DNA of 64,000 nt from Pararhizobium_B sp963760965. GTDB taxonomy: Bacteria; Pseudomonadota; Alphaproteobacteria; Rhizobiales; Rhizobiaceae. Positions within the stretch are counted from its first letter, which is position 1. Every line of letters starts with the position of its first letter. A model generated the notes under the pieces. It was given only the letters and a program-made list of their open reading frames with translations. It was not told the DNA's origin and made no database searches. Below are positions 17,470-26,670 of the stretch, in pieces. The stretch covers positions 62,001 to 126,000 of the forward strand of contig CAVXEW010000006.1 in NCBI GenBank assembly GCA_963760965.1, given 5' to 3'. Both the position numbers and the translations under genes were made by a program.

Positions 17470-18430
17470 TCAGGACCTGTCGTGCGGGCCGGCTTGCCTG
17501 GCGGGGAGCACCCCGGCGGCTTCGAGCAGGCCGGCGAAGAAGAAGAAGACGAGCGGCAGCGTGAAGAGCAGCACCGCGACATAGCCGAGCCAGAGGGCTG
17601 CGAAACGCCATGGCTTGCCTCGCGTGCGATGATGCACGACCGCGAATCCGGCGAGCATGAAGCCGGCGCCGAAGGCGCCGCAGACCGCCGAGCCGACGAA
17701 TGCGGGCGTCCCGCCGAGGAAGAGCAGCGCCAGCCCGACCGCGAAGGCGACGAGAGCGCTTCGCGGCATGCGGAGCTTCGCGGGCACGTCGTCGCGCGGG
17801 CGCCGCGCCCGTCCGGACATGCGGACCAGGGCCGATGCGACATAGAGGCAGGTGAAGAGAATGATGACCCAGACCGCGCCCTGGACCGCCGGCAGGGCGT
17901 GGGCGAAGAACACCTTCATCTCCGCGACCGCGCCGGCGTTCGGCTGATAGGAGGGGTTCTGCTGCTCGACGACCTTCACGAAGGCGTCGACGACCTTGCC
18001 GACGACGTCCGTGCCGTACCCGACGATGACGCCGAGGACGATGAGGCCGCCCGTCACCAGCCCGCAGAGATGCAGCAGGATGCCGGAAAGCGGGTACCAT
18101 TCCAGCGACCCGGTGGCGCCGCCGGCCTCTTCGGCGGGCCGCGCGAGGTTGGCGAGATGGCCGATCCAGGCGGCAGGCCCGAGAACTCGTGGCCATGAAC
18201 ATCACCGTGACCAGCGGCGAGACGACGACCGAGATCACCAGTGCGGCGACGGCCACGGCGGCGATGGCGGAGACGTCGCCCCAGCCGAGACCGGCGATGA
18301 GGACCGGCAGCGTCGCCGAGGAGAGGAGAAAGAAGGACATCGACGACGGCGTCCCCGCGCTCATCGAGAGCAGCGCGGTGGCAATTCCGGCCAGGAGGCC
18401 GACCAGCAGTGCCGAACGGTTCGTCGTCAT
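17470..18430 (-). pseudogene. DUF2232 membrane protein gene with a +1 frameshift
   Basis: In Rhizobiales an integral-membrane protein of the DUF2232 family is usually encoded between rpsR and rplI. Here its N-terminal part reads from the ATG at 18430 (MTTNRSALLVGLLAGI...) through VTVMFMATS. The rest continues in another frame as PAAWIGHLANLARPAEE and then the membrane segments ending at the stop at 17470. The join lies near 18176-18190 and needs the removal of one base (total length is a multiple of three plus one). The repaired product would have 319 residues and 7-8 hydrophobic helices. Both halves keep normal codon bias, so the change is recent or is a sequencing error. The biochemical function of the family is not known. 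Confidence 0.85.
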
Positions 18431-18584
18431 CGAAATTCGCTGTCCTGCTTTCCTGGAAGCAGTTAGGGGCGTCCCGCGCACGCTGCGCGAAAAGGCCCCA
18501 ACTCGGGTCTCTGGTCTCTGGCCTGGTCCGCGCCCATCGCGGGAGGCCGGGTCCGGAGGCGGCGCGCCGCCTCCGGAAAAGGCG

Positions 18585-18833
18585 CTATTTCACCACGTAG
18601 GGCAGCAGTCCGAGGAAGCGGGCGCGCTTGATGGCCTTGGCCAGCTCGCGCTGCTTCTTCTGGCTGACGGCGGTGATGCGCGACGGCACGATCTTGCCGC
18701 GCTCGGATACGTAGCGCTGCAGCAGGCGCACGTCCTTGTAGTCGATCTTCGGCGCGTTTGCGCCGGAGAAGGGGCAGGTCTTGCGGCGGCGGTGGAACGG
18801 GCGCCGCGTCGGGATCTGGTTGATGTCGACCAT
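18585..18833 (-). CDS. rpsR: 30S ribosomal protein S18
   Basis: Small-subunit protein S18, 82 residues, which binds 16S rRNA as a heterodimer with S6. The N-terminus RRPFHRRRKTCPFSG and the core KIDYKDVRLLQRYVSERGKI are diagnostic, with a basic tail. It begins 11 bases after rpsF ends, the usual S6-S18 order. Confidence 0.98.
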   Translation of the reverse strand: MVDINQIPTRRPFHRRRKTCPFSGANAPKIDYKDVRLLQRYVSERGKIVPSRITAVSQKKQRELAKAIKRARFLGLLPYVVK

Positions 18834-18844
18834 CTTGGCTCTCC

Positions 18845-19240
18845 CTAGTTCCGGTCTTCGCGCGGACGGCGCGGGCCGCGGTCGTCGCGGTCGCCACGGC
18901 GCGGACGGTCGTCGCGATCGCGCTTCTGCATCATCGCCGACGGGCCTTCCTCGTGCGCCTCGACGCGGATGGTCATGTAGCGAAGGATGTCTTCGTTGAT
19001 GCGCATCTGGCGCTCCATTTCCTTGACGGCATCGGCCGGAGCGTCGATGTCCATCAGGAGGTAATGCGCCTTGCGGTTCTTCTTGATCCGGTAGGTGAGG
19101 GACTTCAGGCCCCAGTTCTCGACCCGGCCGATCTTTCCGCCGCCGGACTCGATGACACCCTTGTACTGCTCGACGAGGGACTCGGCCTGCTGGCCGGAGA
19201 TGTCCTGCCGGGCAAGGAACACATGTTCGTAAAGAGCCAT
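18845..19240 (-). CDS. rpsF: 30S ribosomal protein S6
   Basis: Small-subunit protein S6, 131 residues from the ATG at 19240 (MALYEHVFLARQD), which has GGAAAGG upstream. The ferredoxin-like core runs to about residue 98. It is followed by an Arg/Asp-rich low-complexity tail typical of alphaproteobacterial S6. A start 10 codons further upstream would add a basic segment with no homology, so I rejected it. First gene of rpsF-rpsR-DUF2232-rplI. The leader is about 220 bases long, room for translational autocontrol by the S6:S18 complex as known in other phyla. Confidence 0.97.
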   Translation of the reverse strand: MALYEHVFLARQDISGQQAESLVEQYKGVIESGGGKIGRVENWGLKSLTYRIKKNRKAHYLLMDIDAPADAVKEMERQMRINEDILRYMTIRVEAHEEGPSAMMQKRDRDDRPRRGDRDDRGPRRPREDRN

Positions 19241-19467
19241 GATTGGCTTGCCTTTCCTGCTTCGTTTCATATCCCGGCCGATCGGCGGCTAAGCCTCAGC
19301 GACTTCTCGTGACGGCCTGTGCCGGCGCAAGAAAGACGTGTGATCGAGACGGTCGAGAGCGGAGACACGGGAGGCTGAGGCACTCTTGCCTCGAAACGGC
19401 CCTCCTGCGGAAGACCGGCCCTCCGTTCAGCCCCCAGCCAGATGACCGGGTGGTTCGAACAGCGCGC

Positions 19468-19495
19468 TTATACGGATTTTCGGCGGCGACGCAAG
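19468..19495 (-). promoter_or_regulatory. candidate promoter of the rpsF operon
   Basis: On the minus strand TTGCGT (19495-19490) and TATAAG (19473-19468) are 16 bases apart. Transcription would start near 19461, about 220 bases before the rpsF ATG. No other pair as good lies in the 296-base gap between rpsF and the aldo/keto reductase gene. Confidence 0.5.
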
Positions 19496-19536
19496 GGCGG
19501 TCGCCGCGAATCTGCGCCGGCCGCCGCGCGACGCAG

Positions 19537-20580
19537 TCACATCGGCTTGCCGAACTTCCGGTAGACGTGCGCGATGTCGGCGAGCACGACCTTCGGAAGA
19601 TCGACGTCCGCGGCGGCGATGTCGGTGCGCAGCTGCTCCATCGAGGTCGCGCCGATGATGACGGACGTCATGAAGGGGCGCGACCGGCAGAAGGCGAGCG
19701 CCATCTGCGCCGGGTCCAGCCGGTGGGTGCGCGCAACCTGCAGGTAGGCGTCGACGGCGGCTTCGACGCATTTCGTGTAGCGGCCGCCGAGATCGGGCGT
19801 CAGCGACCGCCGCGAGCCGGGCGGCACCACGCCGCGCTGGTACTTGCCGGTCAGGAGCCCGGCGGCGAGAGGCGAGAAGGCGAGCAGCCCGACGTCCTCG
19901 TGATGGCTGACCTCTGCGAGGTCGAGATCGAAGTAGCGGCAGAGCAGGTTGTATTCGTTCTGGATCGTGGCGACGCGCGGGAAATCGTGTTCTTCGGACA
20001 TGCGCAGGAACTGCATGGTGCCCCAGGCGCTCTCGTTCGAAAGCCCGACAGCGCGGATCTTGCCCTCCCTGACGAGCGTGGAGAGGGTCTCCAGCGTCTC
20101 GTGCAGGTCGTCCCGCACCCGCGCGGTGTCCTGCCCGCTCGGGTCGTAGGTCCAGCTCCTGCGGAAGTGATAGGAGCCGCGGTTCGGCCAGTGCAGCTGG
20201 TAGAGGTCGATGTAGTCCGTCTTCAGCCTTCGGAGGCTGCCGGCGACCGCATCGCGCAGGCCTGCCGCCGAAATCGGCGCGCCGTCGCGGATCCATTTCA
20301 GCCCGTCGCCCGTGATCTTGGTGGCCAGGACAATGTCCTTCCGCCTGCCGGACTTCTCGAACCAGCTGCCGATGAATTCCTCCGTGCGCCCCTGCGTTTC
20401 CGCCGAGGTCGGGTTGGTCGGATACATTTCGGCGGTGTCGAAGAAGTTGATGCCCTGGGCGACGGCATAGTCCATCTGCTCGTGCGCCTCGGCTTCGCTG
20501 TTCTGGTTGCCCCAGGTCATCGTGCCAAGACAGATCTCGCTGACTTCGATGCCGGTACGGCCGAGTTGGTTGAACTTCAT
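19537..20580 (-). CDS. aldo/keto reductase (Tas-like)
   Basis: A cytosolic NADPH-dependent carbonyl reductase of the aldo/keto reductase superfamily, 347 residues from the ATG at 20580 (MKFNQLGRTGIEVSEICLG). Most of the catalytic tetrad can be seen: Asp and Tyr in FFDTAEMYP, Lys in LATKI, His in LYQLHWPNRG. The cofactor end carries the SxxxxQ-type region IIGATSMEQL. The overall pattern is closest to E. coli Tas. The natural substrate is not known. Its promoter is not obvious, and it may be cotranscribed with nothing else. Confidence 0.9.
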   Translation of the reverse strand: MKFNQLGRTGIEVSEICLGTMTWGNQNSEAEAHEQMDYAVAQGINFFDTAEMYPTNPTSAETQGRTEEFIGSWFEKSGRRKDIVLATKITGDGLKWIRDGAPISAAGLRDAVAGSLRRLKTDYIDLYQLHWPNRGSYHFRRSWTYDPSGQDTARVRDDLHETLETLSTLVREGKIRAVGLSNESAWGTMQFLRMSEEHDFPRVATIQNEYNLLCRYFDLDLAEVSHHEDVGLLAFSPLAAGLLTGKYQRGVVPPGSRRSLTPDLGGRYTKCVEAAVDAYLQVARTHRLDPAQMALAFCRSRPFMTSVIIGATSMEQLRTDIAAADVDLPKVVLADIAHVYRKFGKPM

Positions 20581-20687
20581 GAATTCTGGTCTCTTCGTTT
20601 TCCGGAGGCGTTCGTTGCCGCGCAACATAGCCGCCTTCCGCCGTCAGGCAAGACGTCGCGGCACGGACCTTGCCCGTCTCCGCGTCG

Positions 20688-21614
20688 TCAGAACAGCGTG
20701 AAGATATAGACCGCGTAGCCTGCCAGCATCACGGTGCCTGCGATGCGGCCGATCCGGTGGCGCACGACGATGATCGCCGCGAGCAGGAGCGCGACGCCGA
20801 TCATCACGGGAATGTCGATCCGCGCGATCGAAGGCGAGATGTCGATCGGCGCGATCAGCGAGGTGATGCCGAGAATCGCCAGTATGTTGAACATGTTGGA
20901 GCCGACCACGTTTCCGAGGGCCACCTCGCCGTGCCCCCGTTTCGCCGCTGCCACGGAGGTTGCCAGCTCGGGCAGGCTGGTTCCGACCGCGACGATCGAG
21001 AGGCCGATCGCGGCTTCCGACAGCCCGGCCGCCCGGGCGATGTTCACGGCCGAGTCGACGAGCAGGTCCGCGCCGAAGAACAGTGCGGCAAATCCGCCGG
21101 TCAGCATGGCCGCCTCCATCGTACCCGATAGCCTCAGCAGGGTTTCGGGGCCGTGCGGCTGGTGGTTCCTGCGGTCGACGACGGTGACCGCGGCGAGGTA
21201 GAGCGCCAGCACCAGCACCATCGCAGCGCCGGCCCATGCCGATATCCCGCCCAGCCCGCCGAGCGCGAGCATGCCGAAGCACGCAATTATCATCATCGCG
21301 AGGTCGCGCCTGAGGCCGCGGATCTTCGCCGCGATCGGCGAGATGGTCGCGGCCATTCCGGCGATCAGCAGCACGTTGGCGATGTTGGAGCCGACGACAT
21401 TGCCGACGGCGATGTCCGGGGAACCGCTCGTCGCCGCGCGCAGGGAGACGAGCAGTTCGGGCATCGAGGTGCCGAAGCCGATCACCGTCAGCCCGATGAG
21501 CAGCGGCGGCAGGCCGAGCCGGTTGGCCAGGGAGACCGCGCCGCGCACGAGCCATTCGCCGCCGAGAAACAGGAGCAGGAGGCCCGCCAGGAGAGCGACG
21601 ATGTCGAATGCCAT
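20688..21614 (-). CDS. calcium/sodium antiporter (CaCA family)
   Basis: A 308-residue inner-membrane exchanger with about ten hydrophobic helices. The two inverted alpha-repeats are clear: GFGTSMPELLVSL with GNVVGSNIANVLL in the first half, and AVGTSLPELATSV with GNVVGSNMFNILA in the second. These segments contain the acidic and polar residues that form the ion sites in YrbG/NCX-type exchangers. I chose the ATG at 21614. The frame is open for 74 codons upstream, but that stretch reads as low-quality sequence overlapping the fabD promoter region. Divergent from fabD. Confidence 0.92.
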   Translation of the reverse strand: MAFDIVALLAGLLLLFLGGEWLVRGAVSLANRLGLPPLLIGLTVIGFGTSMPELLVSLRAATSGSPDIAVGNVVGSNIANVLLIAGMAATISPIAAKIRGLRRDLAMMIIACFGMLALGGLGGISAWAGAAMVLVLALYLAAVTVVDRRNHQPHGPETLLRLSGTMEAAMLTGGFAALFFGADLLVDSAVNIARAAGLSEAAIGLSIVAVGTSLPELATSVAAAKRGHGEVALGNVVGSNMFNILAILGITSLIAPIDISPSIARIDIPVMIGVALLLAAIIVVRHRIGRIAGTVMLAGYAVYIFTLF

Positions 21615-21755
21615 GCTGGACTGTCGTCCCGTTGTTGTCCGACGACAGCCGCTTCGGCGCCGCGGCGGTTCGATACACCGCGATATCGTGTTTCGGCCGC
21701 CCCGGTTCAAGGCGAGGGCGGCCCGGCGGCAAGTCGCCGGCGAGACTTTTGGAGC

Positions 21756-21784
21756 TTGACAGCCCGCGGGCGAGTGTGAAGACA
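21756..21784 (+). promoter_or_regulatory. candidate fabD promoter
   Basis: A perfect TTGACA (21756-21761) with a weak -10 AAGACA (21779-21784) after 17 bases, about 40 bases before the fabD ATG. It lies in the 209-base divergent region shared with the antiporter gene. Confidence 0.45.
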
Positions 21785-21823
21785 GGCTGCAAGAAACCGG
21801 AAGCAGGAACTGGTGGGGACGCC

Positions 21824-22768
21824 ATGACGATCGCATTGACCTTCCCGGGACAGGGTAGCCAGGCCGTTGGCATGGGCAGGGACCTTGCCGATGCCTATCC
21901 GGAGGCGAGGTCGGTCTTCGAGGAGGTCGACGAAGCCCTCGGCGAGAGCCTGTCGAGGACCATGTGGGAGGGGCCCGAGGAGAGCCTGACCCTGACGGCC
22001 AACGCCCAGCCGGCGCTGATGGCGGTCTCGATGGCCTGCATCAGGGTCATGGAGGCCCGCGGCCTCGTCCTTTCCGACCGCATCGGCTTCGTCGCCGGCC
22101 ATTCGCTCGGCGAGTATTCGGCGCTCTGCGCCGCCGGCATGTTCTCGCTTTCGCAGACCGCGCGGCTGCTGCGCATTCGCGGCAACGCCATGCAGGAAGC
22201 CGTTCCGGTCGGGGAAGGCGCCATGGCCGCCGTCATCGGCCTCGACGCGGAAGCGGTGGAATCGATCTGCGCCGAAGCCGCGGGCGAGGGCGTCTGCCAG
22301 ATCGCAAACGACAATGGCGGCGGGCAGCTCGTCGTTTCCGGCAGCAGGACCGCCGTCGAGAAGGCTGCGGCCCTGGCCGGGGAAAAAGGCGCCAAAAGGG
22401 CGATCATGCTGCCGGTATCGGCCCCGTTCCACTCCGCCCTGATGGCGCCCGCTGCCGAAGCGATGCGCGCCGCGATCGCCGGGGCGGGACACGGCCCGCT
22501 CGCCCTGCCCGTGGTTGCGAACGTCACCGCCGAGCCGGTCCGCGATGCCGGACAGGAAGCGGAACTCCTCGTCCGGCAGGTGACGGGCCGGGTGCGCTGG
22601 CGCGAGAGCGTCGAGTGGATGGCGGCCAACGGCGTCACCACGCTCTACGAGGTCGGGTCCGGCAAGGTTCTGACGGGCCTGGCCCGGCGAATCGACCGCA
22701 CGCTCGCGGCATCGGCGGTCGGCACGCCGGGCGAGGTCGACGCCGCGCTGGACGTCCTGCTGGCCTGA
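21824..22768 (+). CDS. fabD: malonyl-CoA--ACP transacylase
   Basis: Loads malonyl groups from CoA onto acyl carrier protein for fatty acid elongation. FPGQGSQ is at residues 7-13 and the catalytic nucleophile Ser94 in GHSLGEYSA. Later elements include the Arg of RGNAMQ and the catalytic His in PFHSALM. It has 314 residues from the ATG at 21824; the frame is open further upstream, but the sequence there is the divergent promoter region. First gene of fabD-fabG-acpP-fabF, with fabG 37 bases downstream. Confidence 0.96.
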   Translation: MTIALTFPGQGSQAVGMGRDLADAYPEARSVFEEVDEALGESLSRTMWEGPEESLTLTANAQPALMAVSMACIRVMEARGLVLSDRIGFVAGHSLGEYSALCAAGMFSLSQTARLLRIRGNAMQEAVPVGEGAMAAVIGLDAEAVESICAEAAGEGVCQIANDNGGGQLVVSGSRTAVEKAAALAGEKGAKRAIMLPVSAPFHSALMAPAAEAMRAAIAGAGHGPLALPVVANVTAEPVRDAGQEAELLVRQVTGRVRWRESVEWMAANGVTTLYEVGSGKVLTGLARRIDRTLAASAVGTPGEVDAALDVLLA

Positions 22769-22805
22769 CCGGCCGGAAACTGAATACGCGACGGAAGGAG
22801 AGGCC

Positions 22806-23543
22806 ATGTTTGATCTGACCGGCCGGAAGGCCCTGGTTACCGGTGCTTCCGGTGGAATCGGCGAAGCGATCGCCCGCACGCTCCACGCGCAGGGCGCCGT
22901 GGTCGGCCTGCACGGAACGCGTCTCGCCAAGCTCGAGGCGCTGGCGGGCGAACTGGGCGACCGCGTGAAGCTCTTCCCCGCCGACCTGTCGAGCCGCGAC
23001 GAGGTGAAGGCACTCGGCGAGAAGGCCGAGGCCGACCTGGAGGGTGTCGACATCCTGGTGAACAACGCCGGCATCACGAAGGACGGCCTTTTCGTGCGCA
23101 TGTCGGACGCCGACTGGGACGCCGTGCTGGAAGTCGACCTGACTGCCGTCTTCCGGCTGACGCGGGAACTGACGCACCCGATGATGCGGCGGCGCTTCGG
23201 CCGGATCGTCAATATCACTTCGGTGGTCGGCGTGACCGGCAATCCTGGCCAGGCGAACTATTGCGCCGCGAAGGCCGGGATGATCGGCTTTTCGAAATCG
23301 CTTGCCCAGGAGATCGCCAGCCGCAACGTCACCGTCAACTGCGTGGCGCCGGGCTTTATAGAATCCGCGATGACCGACAAGCTGAACGAAAAGCAGAAGG
23401 AGGCGATCATGGGCGCCATCCCGATGCGTCGCATGGGCACCGGCGCCGAAGTGGCGTCGGCGGTCGCATATCTCGCCTCGGCCGAAGCGGCATACGTCAC
23501 GGGCCAGACGGTCCACGTCAACGGCGGCATGGCGATGATCTAG
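22806..23543 (+). CDS. fabG: 3-oxoacyl-ACP reductase
   Basis: NADPH-dependent reduction of beta-ketoacyl-ACP, the first reduction of each elongation round. An SDR fold of 245 residues with TGASGGIG at 12-19, NNAG at 86-89, and catalytic Ser139, Tyr152 and Lys156 (YCAAK). A strong AAGGAGAGGCC stands before the ATG. The C-terminus GQTVHVNGGMAMI is that of housekeeping FabG. The genomic place before acpP confirms the assignment over other SDRs. Confidence 0.97.
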   Translation: MFDLTGRKALVTGASGGIGEAIARTLHAQGAVVGLHGTRLAKLEALAGELGDRVKLFPADLSSRDEVKALGEKAEADLEGVDILVNNAGITKDGLFVRMSDADWDAVLEVDLTAVFRLTRELTHPMMRRRFGRIVNITSVVGVTGNPGQANYCAAKAGMIGFSKSLAQEIASRNVTVNCVAPGFIESAMTDKLNEKQKEAIMGAIPMRRMGTGAEVASAVAYLASAEAAYVTGQTVHVNGGMAMI

Positions 23544-23725
23544 CGCCGGGCGCAGCCGTTTTCGCTTTCGGCGGGCGGGCAGGCGTGCTAATGCGCCGTC
23601 GCGGCTGCCGAGGAGAAAGACGGGACGGCGGCCCGCGACCGCGAGGCCGGCGAAGGCGGCCTGAGCCAATCCACAATTTGCGGGCGGCACCGGAAAACCT
23701 GCCGCCGAAAAATGGTGGCGGAAGC

Positions 23726-23754
23726 TTGATTAGGGTAACCGATGCCGCTAACGA
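23726..23754 (+). promoter_or_regulatory. possible acpP promoter
   Basis: TTGATT (23726-23731) and TAACGA (23749-23754) are 17 bases apart, 36 bases before the acpP ATG. The -10 match is weak. A separate promoter would allow the high acpP expression that fatty acid synthesis needs, and the 247-base gap after fabG leaves room for it. Confidence 0.35.
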
Positions 23755-23790
23755 GGCATGAGTACAACGGAATAGGTCGAGGAAACCGAC

Positions 23791-24027
23791 ATGAGCGATA
23801 TCGCAGACCGCGTGAAGAAGATTGTTGTCGAGCATCTGGGCGTTGATGCCGACAAGGTTGTCGAAAGCGCCAGCTTCATCGACGATCTGGGTGCCGATTC
23901 CCTCGATACCGTGGAACTGGTCATGGCCTTCGAAGAAGAGTTCGGCGTCGAGATTCCCGACGACGCGGCCGACACCATCCTGACCGTCGGCGACGCGATA
24001 AAGTACATCGAGAAGTCGCAGGCCTGA
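23791..24027 (+). CDS. acpP: acyl carrier protein
   Basis: The 78-residue acidic carrier of growing acyl chains. The phosphopantetheine site is Ser37 in GADSLDTVELVMAFEEEFG. The four-helix length and strongly acidic composition are typical of housekeeping AcpP. AGGAAACCG precedes the ATG. Preceded by a 247-base spacer with a possible own promoter, and followed by fabF. Confidence 0.98.
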   Translation: MSDIADRVKKIVVEHLGVDADKVVESASFIDDLGADSLDTVELVMAFEEEFGVEIPDDAADTILTVGDAIKYIEKSQA

Positions 24028-24134
24028 CGATTTCGAAAGTCGGGGGTCCGTCCCGTTCGTCGCCGGAACCGGACCTGCCGGACAGTGCTGCCGCTGTTTC
24101 CAAGTAATTTCAGTCAGCTGTACAGGAAATACTG

Positions 24135-25397
24135 ATGAGACGCGTCGTCATCACTGGATTGGGCATGCTCTCGCCGCTCGGTTGCGGCGTCGAGACCACC
24201 TGGTCACGTCTTGTCGAGGGCAAGAATGCGGCGGTCAAGGTCACCGACTTCGAGGTCGAGGACCTGCCTGCCAAGATCGCCTGCCGCATTCCCTTCGGCG
24301 ACGGCACCAACGGCACCTACAATCCGGACGACTGGATGGAGCCGAAGGAGCAGCGGAAGGTCGATCCGTTCATAGTCTATGCGGTGGGGGCGGCGGACCA
24401 GGCGCTTGCCGACGCCGGCTGGGCGCCGAAGTCCGAGGAAGATCAGTGCCGCACCGGCGTGCTGATCGGCTCGGGCATCGGCGGCCTCGACGGTATCGTG
24501 GAAGCCGGCTACACGCTGAGAGACCGCGGCCCGCGCCGCATATCCCCCTTCTTCATCCCAGGGCGGCTGATCAATCTCGCCTCGGGACAGGTATCGATCC
24601 GGCACGGACTGCGCGGGCCGAACCATTCCGTGGTCACGGCCTGCTCCACCGGGGCCCATGCCATCGGCGACGCCAGCCGGCTGATCGGCCTCGGCGACGC
24701 CGACGTGATGGTCGCGGGGGGAACGGAATCGCCGATCTGCCGCATCGCGCTCGCCGGTTTCGCCGCTTGCAAGGCGCTGTCGGTCAGCCACAACGACGAC
24801 CCGCAGAATGCGTCGAGGCCCTATGACCGCGACCGCGACGGGTTCGTCATGGGCGAGGGGGCCGGCATCCTCGTCCTGGAAGAGCTGGAACACGCCAAAG
24901 CCCGCGGCGCCCGCATCTACGCCGAGGTCGTCGGCTACGGGCTGTCGGGCGATGCCTACCACATCACCGCTCCGTCGGAGGACGGCAACGGCGCCTATCG
25001 CTGCATGAAGGCGGCGCTGGCGAACAGTGGCCTCCAGCCCTCCGACATCGACTACATCAATGCTCACGGCACCTCGACCATGGCCGACACGATCGAACTC
25101 GGTGCGGTCGAACGCCTCGTCGGCGAAGCGGCGCCGACCATCTCCATGTCCTCGACGAAATCGGCGATCGGCCACCTGCTCGGCGCCGCCGGCGCGGTCG
25201 AGGCAATTTTCAGCATCCTCGCCATCCGCGACAACGTCGCCCCGCCGACGCTCAATCTCGAGAATCCCGAGCGGCCTTCGCAGATTGACCTCGTCCCGAA
25301 GGTCGCCCGCCAGCGAGAGATCAACGTGGCGCTGTCGAATTCCTTCGGCTTCGGCGGCACCAACGCTTCGCTGATCCTCAGCCGCTACGACGGGTAA
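24135..25397 (+). CDS. fabF: beta-ketoacyl-ACP synthase II
   Basis: Condensing enzyme that extends acyl-ACP with malonyl-ACP, including the palmitoleate to vaccenate step. The thiolase fold of 420 residues has the active-site Cys170 in TACSTGAHAIG. The two catalytic histidines are in NAHGTST and SAIGHLLGAAGAVEA, and the conserved Lys in SSTKS precedes the latter. The length and C-terminal FGFGGTNAS are those of FabF rather than FabB. An 85-base gap separates it from mltG. Confidence 0.97.
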   Translation: MRRVVITGLGMLSPLGCGVETTWSRLVEGKNAAVKVTDFEVEDLPAKIACRIPFGDGTNGTYNPDDWMEPKEQRKVDPFIVYAVGAADQALADAGWAPKSEEDQCRTGVLIGSGIGGLDGIVEAGYTLRDRGPRRISPFFIPGRLINLASGQVSIRHGLRGPNHSVVTACSTGAHAIGDASRLIGLGDADVMVAGGTESPICRIALAGFAACKALSVSHNDDPQNASRPYDRDRDGFVMGEGAGILVLEELEHAKARGARIYAEVVGYGLSGDAYHITAPSEDGNGAYRCMKAALANSGLQPSDIDYINAHGTSTMADTIELGAVERLVGEAAPTISMSSTKSAIGHLLGAAGAVEAIFSILAIRDNVAPPTLNLENPERPSQIDLVPKVARQREINVALSNSFGFGGTNASLILSRYDG

Positions 25398-25482
25398 GCG
25401 GTGGATTCATTCATATCGGTCCCCGTTTTCGCCACTTTGCATGGCATAAGAACGCCATCGAATGGTTTCTTGAGGATTTGCT

Positions 25483-26652
25483 TTGAAGGACGGAAGAGAG
25501 GCACCGCACCGCGACGGCTTCCAGCGCGAATCTGACGATGGCTCCTCCGCCCCGGCGTCGTCCGCCAGCGCACCGGCTGCCGGCAGGGCCTCGAGGCGTT
25601 CGGGCCGCGCCCGCAGCCAGTTCGTCATCTTCGCAAACTTCGTGATGACCGTTCTGGTGCTGGCCGTCCTCGCGGCGGCCGCCGCATTCTATTTCGGCGA
25701 TCGCATGTTCAACGAGGCCGGGCCGCTCGCGCAGGGCACGACCTACCTCGTCGCCAAGGGCGCCAGCGCGAGCGAGATCGGCGCGGGCCTCGAGCGCAAG
25801 GGCATCATCACGGACGCGCGGCTTTTCAGCATCGCAAAGCGCTTCTACATGCCGCATCGCTCGCTCAAGGCCGGCGAGTACCGGATCGAGGCGCATGCCT
25901 CGATGCGGTCCGTCATGGACCTCCTGCAGTCGGGCAAGTCGATCCTGTACTCGCTGACCTTTCCGGAGGGGCTGACGGTCAAGGAGATCTTCGGCCTCCT
26001 CGCCGACGACCCGGTCCTCAGCGGCCCGCTGCCGGAGGAGTTGCCGCCGGAAGGCTCGCTGATGCCGGACACCTACAAGTTCACGCGCGGCACCAGCCGG
26101 CAGGAGATCGTCGACAAGATGAAGGCGGCCGACCGGCGCGCCGTCGACCGCATCTGGCAGGCCAGGCAGCCGGATCTCCCATTCTCCAGCAAGCGGGAAA
26201 TGGTCGTCCTGGCGTCGATCGTCGAGAAGGAGACGGGCAAGTCGGGCGAGCGGCCGCTGGTCGCGTCGGTTTTCGTGAACCGGCTGCGCAAGGGCATGCG
26301 CCTCCAGTCCGACCCGACGGTGATCTACGGCCTCTTCGGAGGCGACGGAAAGCCTTCGGGGCGCCCGCTCTACCAGTCCGACCTGGACAAGAAGACACCC
26401 TACAACACATACGACATCGCCGGCCTGCCACCGACGCCGATCTGCAATCCGGGCCGGGCTGCGCTGGAGGCGGTCGCAAACCCGTCGAAGTCGAGCGATC
26501 TCTATTTCGTGGCGGACGGCACGGGCGGTCATGTATTCTCGAGCACGCTCAAGGAGCACAACGCGAATGTGCGGCGCTGGCGGGAAATCGAGGCCGCGCG
26601 CAAGAACGACAACGGCCAGGCGCAGGACAGCGCCGGCAAGAGCGCGAACTGA
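25483..26652 (+). CDS. mltG: endolytic murein transglycosylase MltG
   Basis: Inner-membrane lytic transglycosylase that cuts nascent glycan strands and sets their length. The start is TTG at 25483, preceded by GAGG at a proper distance. The cytoplasmic N-terminus is rich in Ser, Ala and Arg (1-45), one membrane helix lies at about 47-70, then a LysM-like region and the YceG catalytic domain. The catalytic Glu is at about 248 in ASIVEKETG, and the end motif NTYDIAGLPPTPICNPG is intact. It has 389 residues. The long polar N-terminal tail is common in rhizobial members. Confidence 0.94.
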   Translation: MKDGREAPHRDGFQRESDDGSSAPASSASAPAAGRASRRSGRARSQFVIFANFVMTVLVLAVLAAAAAFYFGDRMFNEAGPLAQGTTYLVAKGASASEIGAGLERKGIITDARLFSIAKRFYMPHRSLKAGEYRIEAHASMRSVMDLLQSGKSILYSLTFPEGLTVKEIFGLLADDPVLSGPLPEELPPEGSLMPDTYKFTRGTSRQEIVDKMKAADRRAVDRIWQARQPDLPFSSKREMVVLASIVEKETGKSGERPLVASVFVNRLRKGMRLQSDPTVIYGLFGGDGKPSGRPLYQSDLDKKTPYNTYDIAGLPPTPICNPGRAALEAVANPSKSSDLYFVADGTGGHVFSSTLKEHNANVRRWREIEAARKNDNGQAQDSAGKSAN

Positions 26653-26670
26653 GGGAATGAAGGGGCGCGA

